Made by a program: the position numbers and the translations under genes
The notes under the pieces: generated by a model
Databases searched by the model: none
Seen by the model: the letters and a program-made list of their open reading frames with translations, nothing else
Told to the model about the DNA's origin: nothing
From: Candidatus Bacteroides intestinavium
GTDB lineage: Bacteria > Bacteroidota > Bacteroidia > Bacteroidales > Bacteroidaceae
NCBI GenBank assembly: GCA_019118325.1
Contig: DWZE01000012.1
Coordinates: 1 to 50,171, forward strand
Reading direction: 5' to 3'
DNA length: 50,171 bases
Shown here: positions 1 to 7,788 of the stretch, one piece after another
Layout: each line of letters opens with the position of its first letter
Numbering within the stretch: the first letter of the stretch is position 1

Positions 1-127
1 GGTGTTTGCCGCCAGCTTCCTTCAGATTCCATTTCACAATGGACACCCTTGCTCTTGGCTATACACTTCCCGCTATCGGGCGTGTTACGGACTTGCACCG
101 GTTAGAGAATGTTCGTGCTGGGCGAAC
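1..127 (-). mobile_element. Group II intron (class IIC-like), 5' end of domain I, runs off the window
   Basis: On the minus strand, reading down from 127, the sequence starts GTTCGCCCAGCACGAAC and continues through blocks typical of bacterial group IIC ribozymes: TAACCGGTGCAAGTCCG, TAGCCAAGAGCAAGGGTGTCC and GAATCTGAAGGAAGCTGGC followed by GGCAAAC. The Oceanobacillus iheyensis and Bacillus halodurans class C introns start with the same order of blocks (from memory, not searched). The predicted 5' splice site is 127/128, directly after a terminator hairpin plus T-run, the usual target of class C introns. Only domain I is visible. The reverse transcriptase/maturase ORF and the 3' end would lie left of the window. 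A plus-strand open frame over this region (6-353) is not a gene. Confidence 0.87.
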
Positions 128-158
128 AAAATGGGGATGTGTCAGCCTGACACACCCC
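128..158 (-). terminator. Rho-independent terminator of the TPR lipoprotein gene and intron target site
   Basis: GGGG-A-TGTGTCA (133-144) pairs with TGACACA-CCCC (148-158) around a three-base loop. On the minus strand the hairpin is followed by ATTTT (132-128). It lies about 30 bp downstream of the lipoprotein stop codon, so it should terminate that gene. The intron begins at the next base. Confidence 0.8.
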
Positions 159-187
159 CACGAGTATTCGGTATATGAGCAGCTACG

Positions 188-1882
188 TTATTGCACGATG
201 CTTACGAAGTCGCTATTGGTGAAATACTTGGCAAACTCCAGGTCCGAAGCTGCCTTCTTGGCCAGCGACGGGTCGGCTGCCACAGCCTTCTTCAGATTGG
301 AGGTGACTGCGGACGGATTGTTCGTGCGGGCACCCAATACGGCCTTCAGATAGTCGGTGTAGGCATCCGGAGCCTTCACGCCGTCCAGCGTGGTGCGAGC
401 CTTGTTGTAGTCCTTGGCCAGAATCTGGGCCAGGGCGGCGCTGTTGGTCTTCAGGTCGCCGAAGCTGCTGACAGCCTGGTCATACTTGCCCTGTGCGATG
501 TACAGGTTGCCCATGGCCTCGTTCAGGCCCTCGGCACCGGCAGCCTTGCCCAGGTAGGTTTCGGCTGCGGCCATGTCGCCTTTCTTCAGGGCAATCAGTC
601 CCAGGTTCATGTTAGTTTCGGGAGCATCCTTGCGCTGCTGTGCCTGCTTGAGGAAGCTTTCGGCCTTGTCCAGGTCGCCGGCCTGGTAAGCCAGCTTACC
701 TATATTATTATAGGCACGGTAGTCGTCGGGATACTGGGCGACAGTCTTCTTATAGATGGCTTCCTTCTGGGCGGGATCGTCCGTCAGCGTAGCGGCGTAG
801 AGCAGTTCCTCCAAGCTCAGCTGCGACGGGTCGTTCTGGGCCAGGTTGCTGATTTCCTCGTCGGACTTGCCGATGATTTCATAGTTCAGCGTCAGACGCG
901 AACGACGCAACTGGGGCAGGATTTCTTCGGCCAGCGTGCTGTAGACGGCGGAGATGTTCTTGATTTCCTGTTCGCGCTGTTCGGGGTCGGTGTACATGGA
1001 GAGGACGCGCAGGATGAGTTCCTTGTCCTGGATGTTGGACTTGCTGACCAGTTCCTGGAATCCTTCCCAGTCCTCGGCCGTATAGTCGGCGTCCACGGCA
1101 GCCTCTACGTCCGCCTTGCGCAGTTCCTTGGTCAGGGCTTTCTCGGTGTTGTCACGGCGTTTCTCGGCCAGGCCGGTATTCAGGTCCAGACCGCCGTCGG
1201 GCGAAGCGTAGGCGGAAATCTGCACATCCGTGATTTTCTTGTTGACAGACTCGTTGATGTTCTTGGCCTCCTGCGTGAAGTCCTTGGCGTTCTTCAGTTC
1301 GCTGGCGCGGATGTTGGCCTGCTGGATGAGGAACATGATGTTTGCCTCGCTCTTCTCCTTGATGATGCGCTGGAAGGCGTCGTTGCCCGTGGCGGGCGTA
1401 GCGCTGGAGAGGGTCTGCTCTACCATCTCGGAAGTGGCGATGACGCCGTCGGCAATCTTCACGGCCGGGATTTCGACATACTTCTTGCCCACCGTGCCCT
1501 TGAACTCCAGGTAGAGTTCGGACTTGGCCATCTCGGGCACGTAGTCAAACGTGGTCTTCATCGTGTAGTTGCCGCCCATCTTGTAGGAGATGGTCTGGTC
1601 GTTGCCCTGGACCTTCTCGCCCTGGAATACGGCAGTCTGGCCCTTGGCCTCGCCACCTTCCCAGCGCAGGACGGGGGTCACCTCGATGACGGCTTTCTTA
1701 TTGAAATACTTCTCCGGGAACTTGCCGTTGATGGTGGCAGGCACCTGGCCGTTCACAGCCTCCAGCACCTGGGGCGTAACGGTGAAATAATCGGACGACA
1801 ATGCGCCCATCTTGCTGCTGCACGCGCTGAGCACGCCCAGCATCAGCGCCCCGACGAGGGGCAGAAAAATCTTTCTTTTCAT
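188..1882 (-). CDS. TPR-repeat lipoprotein with OmpA-like segment
   Basis: 564 aa. The N-terminus is a lipoprotein signal (MKRK, hydrophobic run, lipobox LSAC with Cys21), so the protein is probably lipid-anchored and exported. Residues from about 220 to 250 (ISAYASPDGG...LAEKRRDNT) resemble the core of OmpA/MotB peptidoglycan-binding domains, here embedded mid-protein and degenerate. From about 350 to 480 there are tetratricopeptide repeats (for example YPDDYRAYNNIGKLAYQAGD and a following NMNLGLIALKKGD unit), followed by an Ala/Lys-rich helical tail. The family is common in Bacteroidales and has no assigned biochemical role that I can name. It is monocistronic: its own terminator lies at 128-158 and a promoter -7 box at 1912-1919. 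A role as a cell-envelope scaffold is inference. Confidence 0.85.
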   Translation of the reverse strand: MKRKIFLPLVGALMLGVLSACSSKMGALSSDYFTVTPQVLEAVNGQVPATINGKFPEKYFNKKAVIEVTPVLRWEGGEAKGQTAVFQGEKVQGNDQTISYKMGGNYTMKTTFDYVPEMAKSELYLEFKGTVGKKYVEIPAVKIADGVIATSEMVEQTLSSATPATGNDAFQRIIKEKSEANIMFLIQQANIRASELKNAKDFTQEAKNINESVNKKITDVQISAYASPDGGLDLNTGLAEKRRDNTEKALTKELRKADVEAAVDADYTAEDWEGFQELVSKSNIQDKELILRVLSMYTDPEQREQEIKNISAVYSTLAEEILPQLRRSRLTLNYEIIGKSDEEISNLAQNDPSQLSLEELLYAATLTDDPAQKEAIYKKTVAQYPDDYRAYNNIGKLAYQAGDLDKAESFLKQAQQRKDAPETNMNLGLIALKKGDMAAAETYLGKAAGAEGLNEAMGNLYIAQGKYDQAVSSFGDLKTNSAALAQILAKDYNKARTTLDGVKAPDAYTDYLKAVLGARTNNPSAVTSNLKKAVAADPSLAKKAASDLEFAKYFTNSDFVSIVQ

Positions 1883-1911
1883 ACTCAGTTAGGGATTAAT
1901 GGTTTTATGAG

Positions 1912-1919
1912 CAAAGATA
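1912..1919 (-). promoter_or_regulatory. Promoter -7 box for the TPR lipoprotein gene
   Basis: The minus strand reads TATCTTTG, an exact match to the Bacteroides -7 consensus TAnnTTTG, 30 bp upstream of the start codon. I see no good TTTG -33 element at the expected spacing. Confidence 0.5.
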
Positions 1920-1998
1920 CCGAGTTCTCCTGTTCATGGGCTATCCGGGCCACTTTTTTATCATAATTTAATAAACCGGGCATCCGGCGCGTTTCCCG

Positions 1999-3369
1999 TC
2001 ACGAAATCTCCGGCAGACTGTTCCCGTTGATTTTCCGATACAAATCCAGTGCGAACACGTCCGTCATCCCGGACACGTAGTCCAGCACGGCCTGCACGCG
2101 CTCGTAGAGGCCGGGGGCGCGGACGGCATACTGGCTGGAAACGCGGTCGATGAGGAGGCGCGAATAGGCACGGTCCGGCCAGCGCACGGCGTCCAGCATC
2201 AGTTCGAGCAAGGTGCTGATGATGCGGAAGCCGGCCAGCTCGATGTCCAGCACGTCCTTCGAACGGTAGATTTTCTCGCCGGCCACGGCGGCGCAACGGG
2301 CGTATGCCTCGGCGGGACGCGGAGCAATGTGGCGGATGAGGGGGCCGTCGAAGGTGCCGGCCAGGAGGGCCTGTTCGTTGTCCATGAAGGCGCGGGTGCA
2401 TTCCTGGATGAGGAGGCCGATGACGCTGGAGCGCAGGTAGGCAATCTGCTCGTTGGTGTCGCTCACGATGTGCAGGGTGTTCAGCCGGCGCTGGCGGCGC
2501 TCGTCGTCGAAGTAGGCCAGCAGCAGGTCGCGGGTTTCCGCGAGGGTCAGCAGCTTCAGCTTATAGGCGTCTTCGATGTCCATAATCTGGTAGCAGATGT
2601 CGTCGGCAGCCTCCACGAGGTAGACCAGCGGATGGCGCACGCAGCGCAAGGGGTGCTCCTGCAGGACGGGGATGCCCAGTTCGCCGGCAATGCGGCGGTA
2701 GCTCTCCTCCTCGGTGGTGAAGAAGCCGAACTTGGACTTCCGGCCCGCCAGGCTGGAGGCGTAGGGATACTTCACGATGGCGGACAGGGTGGAATAGGTC
2801 AGCACGAAGCCGCCCTTGCGCCGTCCCTCGAACTGGTGGGTGAGGAGGCGGAAGGCGTTGGCGTTGCCCTCGAAGTGGGTCAGGTCTTCCCACTGCCCGG
2901 GGGTCAGGCACGTACCGTCGGGCTGGGGCTCGCGCAGGGATTGCCCCCGGCCTTCGGAGAAGAAGGTGGAGATGGCCCGCTCGCCGGAGTGTCCGAAGGG
3001 CGGATTACCCAGGTCGTGCGCCAGGCAGGCGGCGGAAACGATGGCGCCGATTTCGGGCACGTAGGTGTCCCGCAACTCCGGGTGCCGCTCCACCAGCAGG
3101 CGGGCGACGTCGTTGCCCAGCGAACGGCCCACGCTGGCCACCTCCAGGCTGTGCGTCAGCCGGTTGTGGACGAAGATGCTGCCCGGCAGGGGAAAGACCT
3201 GCGTCTTGTTCTGCAGGCGCCGGAAGGGAGCGGAGAAAATCAGACGGTCATAGTCGCGCTGGAATTCAGAGCGGTTCTCGGGGTGGTCCCGATGATATTC
3301 TTCCAAGCCGAACCGCTTGGCGGAGAGAAGGGTTTGCCAGTCCATTTTATATATATCTTCATTCGTCAT
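1999..3369 (-). CDS. dgt: Deoxyguanosinetriphosphate triphosphohydrolase (dGTPase)
   Basis: 456 aa, the usual length for bacterial dGTPases. It hydrolyses dGTP to deoxyguanosine and triphosphate in the cytoplasm, tuning dNTP pools. The N-terminus carries the family signature FQRDYDRLIFSAPFRRLQNK, followed by the HD-domain metal ligands: His73 in RLTHSLEV, then His118-Asp119 in AHDLGNPPFGHSGE, with a further Asp expected in the VEAADDICY segment. The gene diverges from dut, another dNTP-pool enzyme, across a 219-bp gap containing a 22-bp repeat array. The best -7 box on this strand (3519-3526) would place that array in the dgt leader. Assignment is by motif; nothing looks truncated. Confidence 0.93.
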   Translation of the reverse strand: MTNEDIYKMDWQTLLSAKRFGLEEYHRDHPENRSEFQRDYDRLIFSAPFRRLQNKTQVFPLPGSIFVHNRLTHSLEVASVGRSLGNDVARLLVERHPELRDTYVPEIGAIVSAACLAHDLGNPPFGHSGERAISTFFSEGRGQSLREPQPDGTCLTPGQWEDLTHFEGNANAFRLLTHQFEGRRKGGFVLTYSTLSAIVKYPYASSLAGRKSKFGFFTTEEESYRRIAGELGIPVLQEHPLRCVRHPLVYLVEAADDICYQIMDIEDAYKLKLLTLAETRDLLLAYFDDERRQRRLNTLHIVSDTNEQIAYLRSSVIGLLIQECTRAFMDNEQALLAGTFDGPLIRHIAPRPAEAYARCAAVAGEKIYRSKDVLDIELAGFRIISTLLELMLDAVRWPDRAYSRLLIDRVSSQYAVRAPGLYERVQAVLDYVSGMTDVFALDLYRKINGNSLPEIS

Positions 3370-3376
3370 TCAATCC

Positions 3377-3458
3377 CGGTATATCACCGTCCGTGGACGG
3401 AGATACCCGCGCCCGTGGACGGAGATATCGCCGCCCGCGGACGGAGATATCGGCGCGT
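3377..3458. repeat. 22-bp phased repeat array A (dgt/dut gap)
   Basis: Cores lie at 3380 (TATATC, degenerate), 3402 (GATACC), 3424 (GATATC) and 3446 (GATATC), spaced exactly 22 bp. The 16-bp spacers are GC-rich, for example GCCGCCCGCGGACGGA. The array sits between the divergent dgt and dut genes, starting 8 bp upstream of the dgt ATG. Confidence 0.9.
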
Positions 3459-3518
3459 AGAGAGGCTCTCACAGCACGCCACAAGCGCGGTCGTGGCATC
3501 AACAATATAATTTAACTG

Positions 3519-3526
3519 CAAAAGTA
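3519..3526 (-). promoter_or_regulatory. Probable dgt promoter -7 box
   Basis: The minus strand reads TACTTTTG, a full match to TAnnTTTG. Transcription from here would run through repeat array A before reaching dgt. The -33 element is not clear. Confidence 0.45.
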
Positions 3527-3549
3527 GCACTATTTCGCCTCAAAATCCG

Positions 3550-3557
3550 TACTTTCG
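3550..3557 (+). promoter_or_regulatory. Possible dut promoter -7 box
   Basis: TACTTTCG matches TAnnTTTG with one mismatch, 31 bp upstream of the dut ATG. I see no clear -33 element, so this is tentative. Confidence 0.35.
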
Positions 3558-3588
3558 CCGAATATTTCAACAAAAAAAGATACGAATC

Positions 3589-4026
3589 ATGCTGAACATA
3601 CCCATCGTCAACCGTTCGAAACACCCCCTGCCCGCATATGCCACACCGCTGTCTGCCGGCCTGGACCTCCGCGCCAATCTGGACCAACCCCTCACGCTGC
3701 AACCCCTGCAACGCTGCCTGGTGCCCACGGGGCTGTACATCGCCCTGCCGGAGGGATACGAAGCGCAAATACGTCCCCGCAGCGGCCTGGCCCTGAAGCG
3801 GGGCATCACGGTGCTGAACTCGCCGGGCACCATCGACGCCGACTACCGGGGCGAAATCCGCATCATCCTGGTGAACCTCTCTGCCGAGCCGTTCGACATT
3901 GAGGACGGCGAGCGCATCGCCCAAATGGTCATCGCCCGCCACGAACAGGCCGCATGGCTGCCCACGGACTCGCTGGACGAGACGGAACGGGGCGACGGGG
4001 GATTCGGACATACCGGAGAGAAATAG
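3589..4026 (+). CDS. dut: dUTP diphosphatase (dUTPase), trimeric family
   Basis: 145 aa. It converts dUTP to dUMP and pyrophosphate, keeping uracil out of DNA and supplying dUMP for thymidylate synthesis. All five motifs of the homotrimeric family are present in order: AGLDLRA (23-29), RPRSGLA (62-68), [10 protein letters not shown] (80-89, catalytic Asp), ERIAQMV (108-114) and the C-terminal [10 protein letters not shown] (134-143) that closes over the active site. In motif 5 a His stands where Ser is usual (GFGSTG), which is tolerated in related enzymes. It starts at the ATG at 3589. The gene opens a plus-strand series dut, TPR protein, DUF4292-like lipoprotein, envC, but is separated from the TPR gene by a hairpin repeat. 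Confidence 0.95.
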   Translation: MLNIPIVNRSKHPLPAYATPLSAGLDLRANLDQPLTLQPLQRCLVPTGLYIALPEGYEAQIRPRSGLALKRGITVLNSPGTIDADYRGEIRIILVNLSAEPFDIEDGERIAQMVIARHEQAAWLPTDSLDETERGDGGFGHTGEK

Positions 4027-4033
4027 CTATTTA

Positions 4034-4097
4034 AATGAAGAATACCCGCTTTGCGGGGAAATGCAGAATCTCCGTTGAAAGCAGCTAATTCTTCATT
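4034..4097. repeat. Hairpin repeat element, copy 1
   Basis: Outer arms AATGAAGAAT (4034-4043) and ATTCTTCATT (4088-4097) enclose an inner stem CCCGC-TTT-GCGGG (4045-4057). A second copy lies at 44785-44862 with the same inner stem but a different loop (TAC), and similar sequence between the stems (AGAATCT, CGTTG, AAGC). Further ATTCTTCATT-like sequence continues to about 4120. It lies between dut and the TPR gene and may attenuate transcription. Confidence 0.75.
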
Positions 4098-4136
4098 CTT
4101 CATTTTTAATTCTTCATTCAGTTAGGATGTACTTAT

Positions 4137-5891
4137 ATGAACATACGAAGACACCTCGTGCTGCTGGCCATCATCCTCCTGACGGGAACGGACGCGGCCT
4201 TCGCCCAAACGGACGAGGAGCAGCAACGCAAATATGACTACTACTTCCTGGAGGCTTTCCGACAGAAGGCGCTGGGGAAGTATGACGCCTCATTCGCCCT
4301 CCTGCAACATTGCCTGGAGATCAATCCGGAAGCCGGTTCGGCCTACTACGAACTGGCACAATACTATATGTTCCTGAAGCAAGAAGACAGGGCCGTGCAA
4401 GCGCTGGAGAAAGCCGTGGCCAACGACCCGGACAACTTCTGGTATGCACAGGGCCTGGCCAACCTCTACCAGAAACAGGACGAGACGGAGAAGGCCATCG
4501 CCCTGCTGGAGGCCATGAGCACGCGCTTCCCCACCAAGCAGGACCCGCTGTACAACCTGCTGGACCTCTACAACCGCGCCGAGGAGTATGACAAGATGCT
4601 GGCCATCCTGAACCGGCTGGAGGAACGGACCGGCAAGAACGAACAGCTGACGATGGAAAAATTCCGCATCTACCTGCAGAAGAAGGACCACAAGCGGGCC
4701 TTCCGCGAGATAGAGAGCCTGGTGGAGGAATATCCCATGGACACGCGCTACCAGGTGGTACTGGCCGATGCCTACCTGCAGAACGGCAAGAAGAAGGAGG
4801 CGTACAACCTCTACCGCAAGGTGCTGGAACAGGAACCGGACAATCCGATGGCCCTCTACTCGCTGGCCGGCTACTACCGCGAAACAGGCCAGGAAGACCT
4901 CTACCAACAGCAGATAGACACCCTGCTGCTGAACCGCAAGGTGCCGTCGGAAACCAAACTGCTCGTGATGCGACAGCTCATCGTGGAGAACGAACGGGCC
5001 GACGCGGACAGCACACGCATCATCGGCCTCTTCGACCGCATCCTCGAGGAAGACCCGGAGGACACGCAGCTGCCCCTGCTCTACGTGCAATACCTCCTGT
5101 CGAAGGGAATGGACCAGCATACCGTCCCGGTGCTGAACCACGTGCTGGACATCGACCCCACCCACACCGCTGCCCGTATGACCCTGCTGGGCGAGGCCAT
5201 CAAGGCGGAGGACTACAAAGAGGTGACCCGGCTGTGCGAAGGGGGCGTGGTGGCCAATCCGGACCGGCCGGAATTCTACTTCTACCTGGCCATCGCCTAC
5301 AACCAGGACGGACGCACGGACGACGTCATCGACATCTGCCGGAAGGCCCTGAAGCAAGCCCGCGAGGGGACCAAGAAAGAGGTCGTCTCCGACTTCTTCA
5401 CCATCATGGGCGACGCCTATTATGAGAAGAAGCTGACGCAGGAGGCCTACGCCGCCTACGACTCGGCCCTGGTGTACCACCCGGACAACATCCCCGCCCT
5501 CAACAACTACGCCTACTACCTCTCCCTGGAACGGCGCGACCTGGACCGCGCGGAGGAGATGAGCTACAAGACCATCAAGGCCGAGCCTAAGAATGCCACC
5601 TACCTGGACACATACGCCTGGATCCTCTTCGAAAAAGGCAATTATGCCGAGGCACGCATCTACATCGACGACGCCATACTGGGCGACACGGAGAAGAGCG
5701 GCGGCATCGTGGAACACGGCGGCGACATCTACTACATGACCGGCGACGTGGACAAAGCCGTGGAACTGTGGCAGAAAGCCCGCGAAATGGGCATCAAGAG
5801 TGAAGTACTGGAACAAAAAATCAAAGAAAGGAAATACATACCCTATGAGAACCATATCGATGGAGAGAAAGCCACGGACGCCACGGACTGA
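4137..5891 (+). CDS. Exported tetratricopeptide-repeat protein
   Basis: 584 aa. A signal peptide (MNIRRHLVLLAIILLTG...AFAQ, cleavage near residue 24) is followed by tandem TPR units through almost the whole chain, for example ASFALLQHCLEINPEAGSAY, RAVQALEKAVANDPDNFWYA and AYAAYDSALVYHPDNIPALN. TPRs form a superhelix for protein-protein contact, so this is probably a periplasmic or outer-membrane-associated adaptor. It overlaps the next gene and precedes an EnvC-like protein, an arrangement I recall as conserved in Bacteroides, which suggests a shared cell-envelope role (inference). No enzyme domain is visible. Confidence 0.88.
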   Translation: MNIRRHLVLLAIILLTGTDAAFAQTDEEQQRKYDYYFLEAFRQKALGKYDASFALLQHCLEINPEAGSAYYELAQYYMFLKQEDRAVQALEKAVANDPDNFWYAQGLANLYQKQDETEKAIALLEAMSTRFPTKQDPLYNLLDLYNRAEEYDKMLAILNRLEERTGKNEQLTMEKFRIYLQKKDHKRAFREIESLVEEYPMDTRYQVVLADAYLQNGKKKEAYNLYRKVLEQEPDNPMALYSLAGYYRETGQEDLYQQQIDTLLLNRKVPSETKLLVMRQLIVENERADADSTRIIGLFDRILEEDPEDTQLPLLYVQYLLSKGMDQHTVPVLNHVLDIDPTHTAARMTLLGEAIKAEDYKEVTRLCEGGVVANPDRPEFYFYLAIAYNQDGRTDDVIDICRKALKQAREGTKKEVVSDFFTIMGDAYYEKKLTQEAYAAYDSALVYHPDNIPALNNYAYYLSLERRDLDRAEEMSYKTIKAEPKNATYLDTYAWILFEKGNYAEARIYIDDAILGDTEKSGGIVEHGGDIYYMTGDVDKAVELWQKAREMGIKSEVLEQKIKERKYIPYENHIDGEKATDATD

Positions 5892-6462
5892 GGCCCGTCC
5901 GCGCCTGATTCGCCTTGCACTGCTGACGATGACGCTGCTGCTGTGCCTGGCCGGCTGCCAGACCAGCCGTCGGGCCGGGAAGCTCTCGCTGAAAGAAAGC
6001 ACCTGCCTGTCATCCAAAGTCAAACTGACCGTACCGAGCAAACAATCCGTATTGACCGTCAACGGGACGATGAAGCTGATACGCGGCGAACGGATGCAGC
6101 TGTCGTTCCTGATGCCTATCCTTCGCACCGAAGTGGCACGCATCGAAGTAACCCCGGACGACCTGCTGCTGGTGGACCGCATGGGGAAACGGTATGTCCG
6201 CGCCACCCGCCGCGAACTTCGGGGCATCCTGCCCAAGAAGGCTGACTTTGCACACCTGGAGAAACTGCTCTACGACGCAGCCCGTCCGGAAGGCAAGACG
6301 GTGGTGACCGCCGAGAGCCTGGGACTGAACCAGATTGAAGGAGGGAAACTGGAATTCTCGGACTTCTCCACCCAGCCACTGACACTGCCCCCTACGCAAC
6401 TCTCGTCCAAGTACGTGGAGGTGGAATGGTATGAACTGTTGCATCTGCTGATGAGCCTATGA
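5845..6462 (+). CDS. DUF4292-like lipoprotein
   Basis: 205 aa from the ATG at 5845. The frame is open from 5800, and an alternative ATG lies at 5860. A basic N-terminus (MERKPRTPRTEARPR) leads into a hydrophobic run and the lipobox CLAGC, predicting an outer-membrane lipoprotein. The body (TVPSKQSVLTVNGTMKLIRG, then LSFLMPILRTEVARIEVTPD) looks like the LolA/LolB-like beta fold of the DUF4292 family. It overlaps the TPR gene at its 5' end and overlaps envC by ATGA at its 3' end, so the three are translationally coupled. A role in lipoprotein or envelope handling is inferred from fold resemblance only. Confidence 0.8.
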   Translation: MRTISMERKPRTPRTEARPRLIRLALLTMTLLLCLAGCQTSRRAGKLSLKESTCLSSKVKLTVPSKQSVLTVNGTMKLIRGERMQLSFLMPILRTEVARIEVTPDDLLLVDRMGKRYVRATRRELRGILPKKADFAHLEKLLYDAARPEGKTVVTAESLGLNQIEGGKLEFSDFSTQPLTLPPTQLSSKYVEVEWYELLHLLMSL

Positions 6463-7766
6463 CACGCCGCCTCCTCTGCCTGCTGACCGCCTGCCTGTGC
6501 ATAGGATGCCTCTCCGCCCAGACCAACAAGACCATCAAGGAGTTGGAGAGCCGCCGCAGCGCGCTGCAACAGCAAATCTCCGAATCGGAGAAACTGCTGC
6601 AGACCACCCGGAAAGACGTCGGCAGCCAACTGCAGGGACTGGCCACGCTGACAGGGCAGATGGAGGAACGCAAACGCTACATCCTGGCCCTGAACAATGA
6701 TCTGGAGACCATAGACCGCGAACTGTCGGCCTTAAACCGGCAGACCCAACGCCTGCAACGTGACCTCAAGGAAAAACAGGAGGAATATGCCGCGTCCGTG
6801 CGCTACCTGCAGACCCACAGTTCCATCCAGGAAAAGCTGCTGTTCATCTTCTCGGCCGAAAGCCTGGCCCAGACCTACCGCCGCCTGCGCTACGTCCGCG
6901 AGATTGCCGCCTATCAGGAACGGCAAGGAAAGGAAATCATCAAGCAGCAACAGGAAGTAGACCGCCAGCGGGCCGAACTGCTGCAACTGCGCGAGGCCAA
7001 AGGCAAGCTGCTGAAGGAACGCCAGGCCGAAATGGAGAAACTGCAAGCCCAGGAGAAGGAAAAGACGGCCTTGGTGGACAACCTCCGCCGCCGACAGCGC
7101 GACCTGCAAAACGAACTGTCCCGGCAACGCCGCGAGGCCCGGCAACTGAACGACCGCATTGACCGCCTCGTGGCCGAAGAAATAGAGAAGGCCCGACGCC
7201 GCGCCGAAGCCGAAGCCCGACGCAAGGCACAGGAAGAGGCCGAACGCCGCAAACGGGCCGAAGCACAGGCCAAGACGGCCACCTCCTCTACAACCCCGAC
7301 CCGGAAAGCCGAACCCGTGGAAGCCTACACGATGGACAAGGCCGACCGTCAACTATCAAGCACGTTCGCCTCCAACCGCGGCAAACTGCCCGCCCCTATC
7401 ACCGGGTCTTACCTCATCGTCAGCCACTATGGCCGCTACTCCGTGATGAAGGGCGTGCAGCTGGACAACAAGGGCATCGACCTCCAGGGCCGCCCCGGCG
7501 CCCGGGCGCAAGCCGTATTCGACGGCAAGGTGGCCGCCGTCTTCCAGCTGAACGGCCTGTTCAACGTGCTGGTGCGCCACGGAGCCTATATCTCGGTCTA
7601 CTGCAACCTGTCCCGCGCCACGGTCAAGGCGGGCGACACCGTCAAGACCCGTCAGCCCCTGGGCGAAGTATTCTCCAATCCCGCCGAGGGCGGCCGCACC
7701 GTGCTGCACTTCCAACTGCGGAAAGAGACGCAGAAACTGGATCCGGAGGGATGGATAGCACGGTAA
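6459..7766 (+). CDS. envC: Murein hydrolase activator, EnvC-like, degenerate M23/LytM domain
   Basis: 435 aa. A signal peptide ending near SAQ (residue 21) is followed by about 240 residues of charged coiled coil (Glu/Arg/Gln heptads) and a C-terminal LytM/M23 domain from about 310. Active M23 enzymes bind zinc through HxxxD and HxH. Here the first His is replaced (NKGIDLQGRPG instead of HKGID) and the second motif reads VLHFQL, keeping one His. This is the pattern of EnvC/NlpD proteins, which activate amidases during septum splitting instead of cutting peptidoglycan themselves. It is the last gene of the TPR-DUF4292-envC set, with an ATGA overlap to its upstream neighbour. The gene symbol is by architecture. 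Confidence 0.85.
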   Translation: MTRRLLCLLTACLCIGCLSAQTNKTIKELESRRSALQQQISESEKLLQTTRKDVGSQLQGLATLTGQMEERKRYILALNNDLETIDRELSALNRQTQRLQRDLKEKQEEYAASVRYLQTHSSIQEKLLFIFSAESLAQTYRRLRYVREIAAYQERQGKEIIKQQQEVDRQRAELLQLREAKGKLLKERQAEMEKLQAQEKEKTALVDNLRRRQRDLQNELSRQRREARQLNDRIDRLVAEEIEKARRRAEAEARRKAQEEAERRKRAEAQAKTATSSTTPTRKAEPVEAYTMDKADRQLSSTFASNRGKLPAPITGSYLIVSHYGRYSVMKGVQLDNKGIDLQGRPGARAQAVFDGKVAAVFQLNGLFNVLVRHGAYISVYCNLSRATVKAGDTVKTRQPLGEVFSNPAEGGRTVLHFQLRKETQKLDPEGWIAR

Positions 7767-7788
7767 GAAACCCGGCCAACGTAACAGG

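Noticed and set aside
6..353. Plus-strand 115-codon open frame at the left edge
   Set aside because: It covers the group II intron 5' end and the 3' end of the TPR lipoprotein gene in antisense, both better supported.
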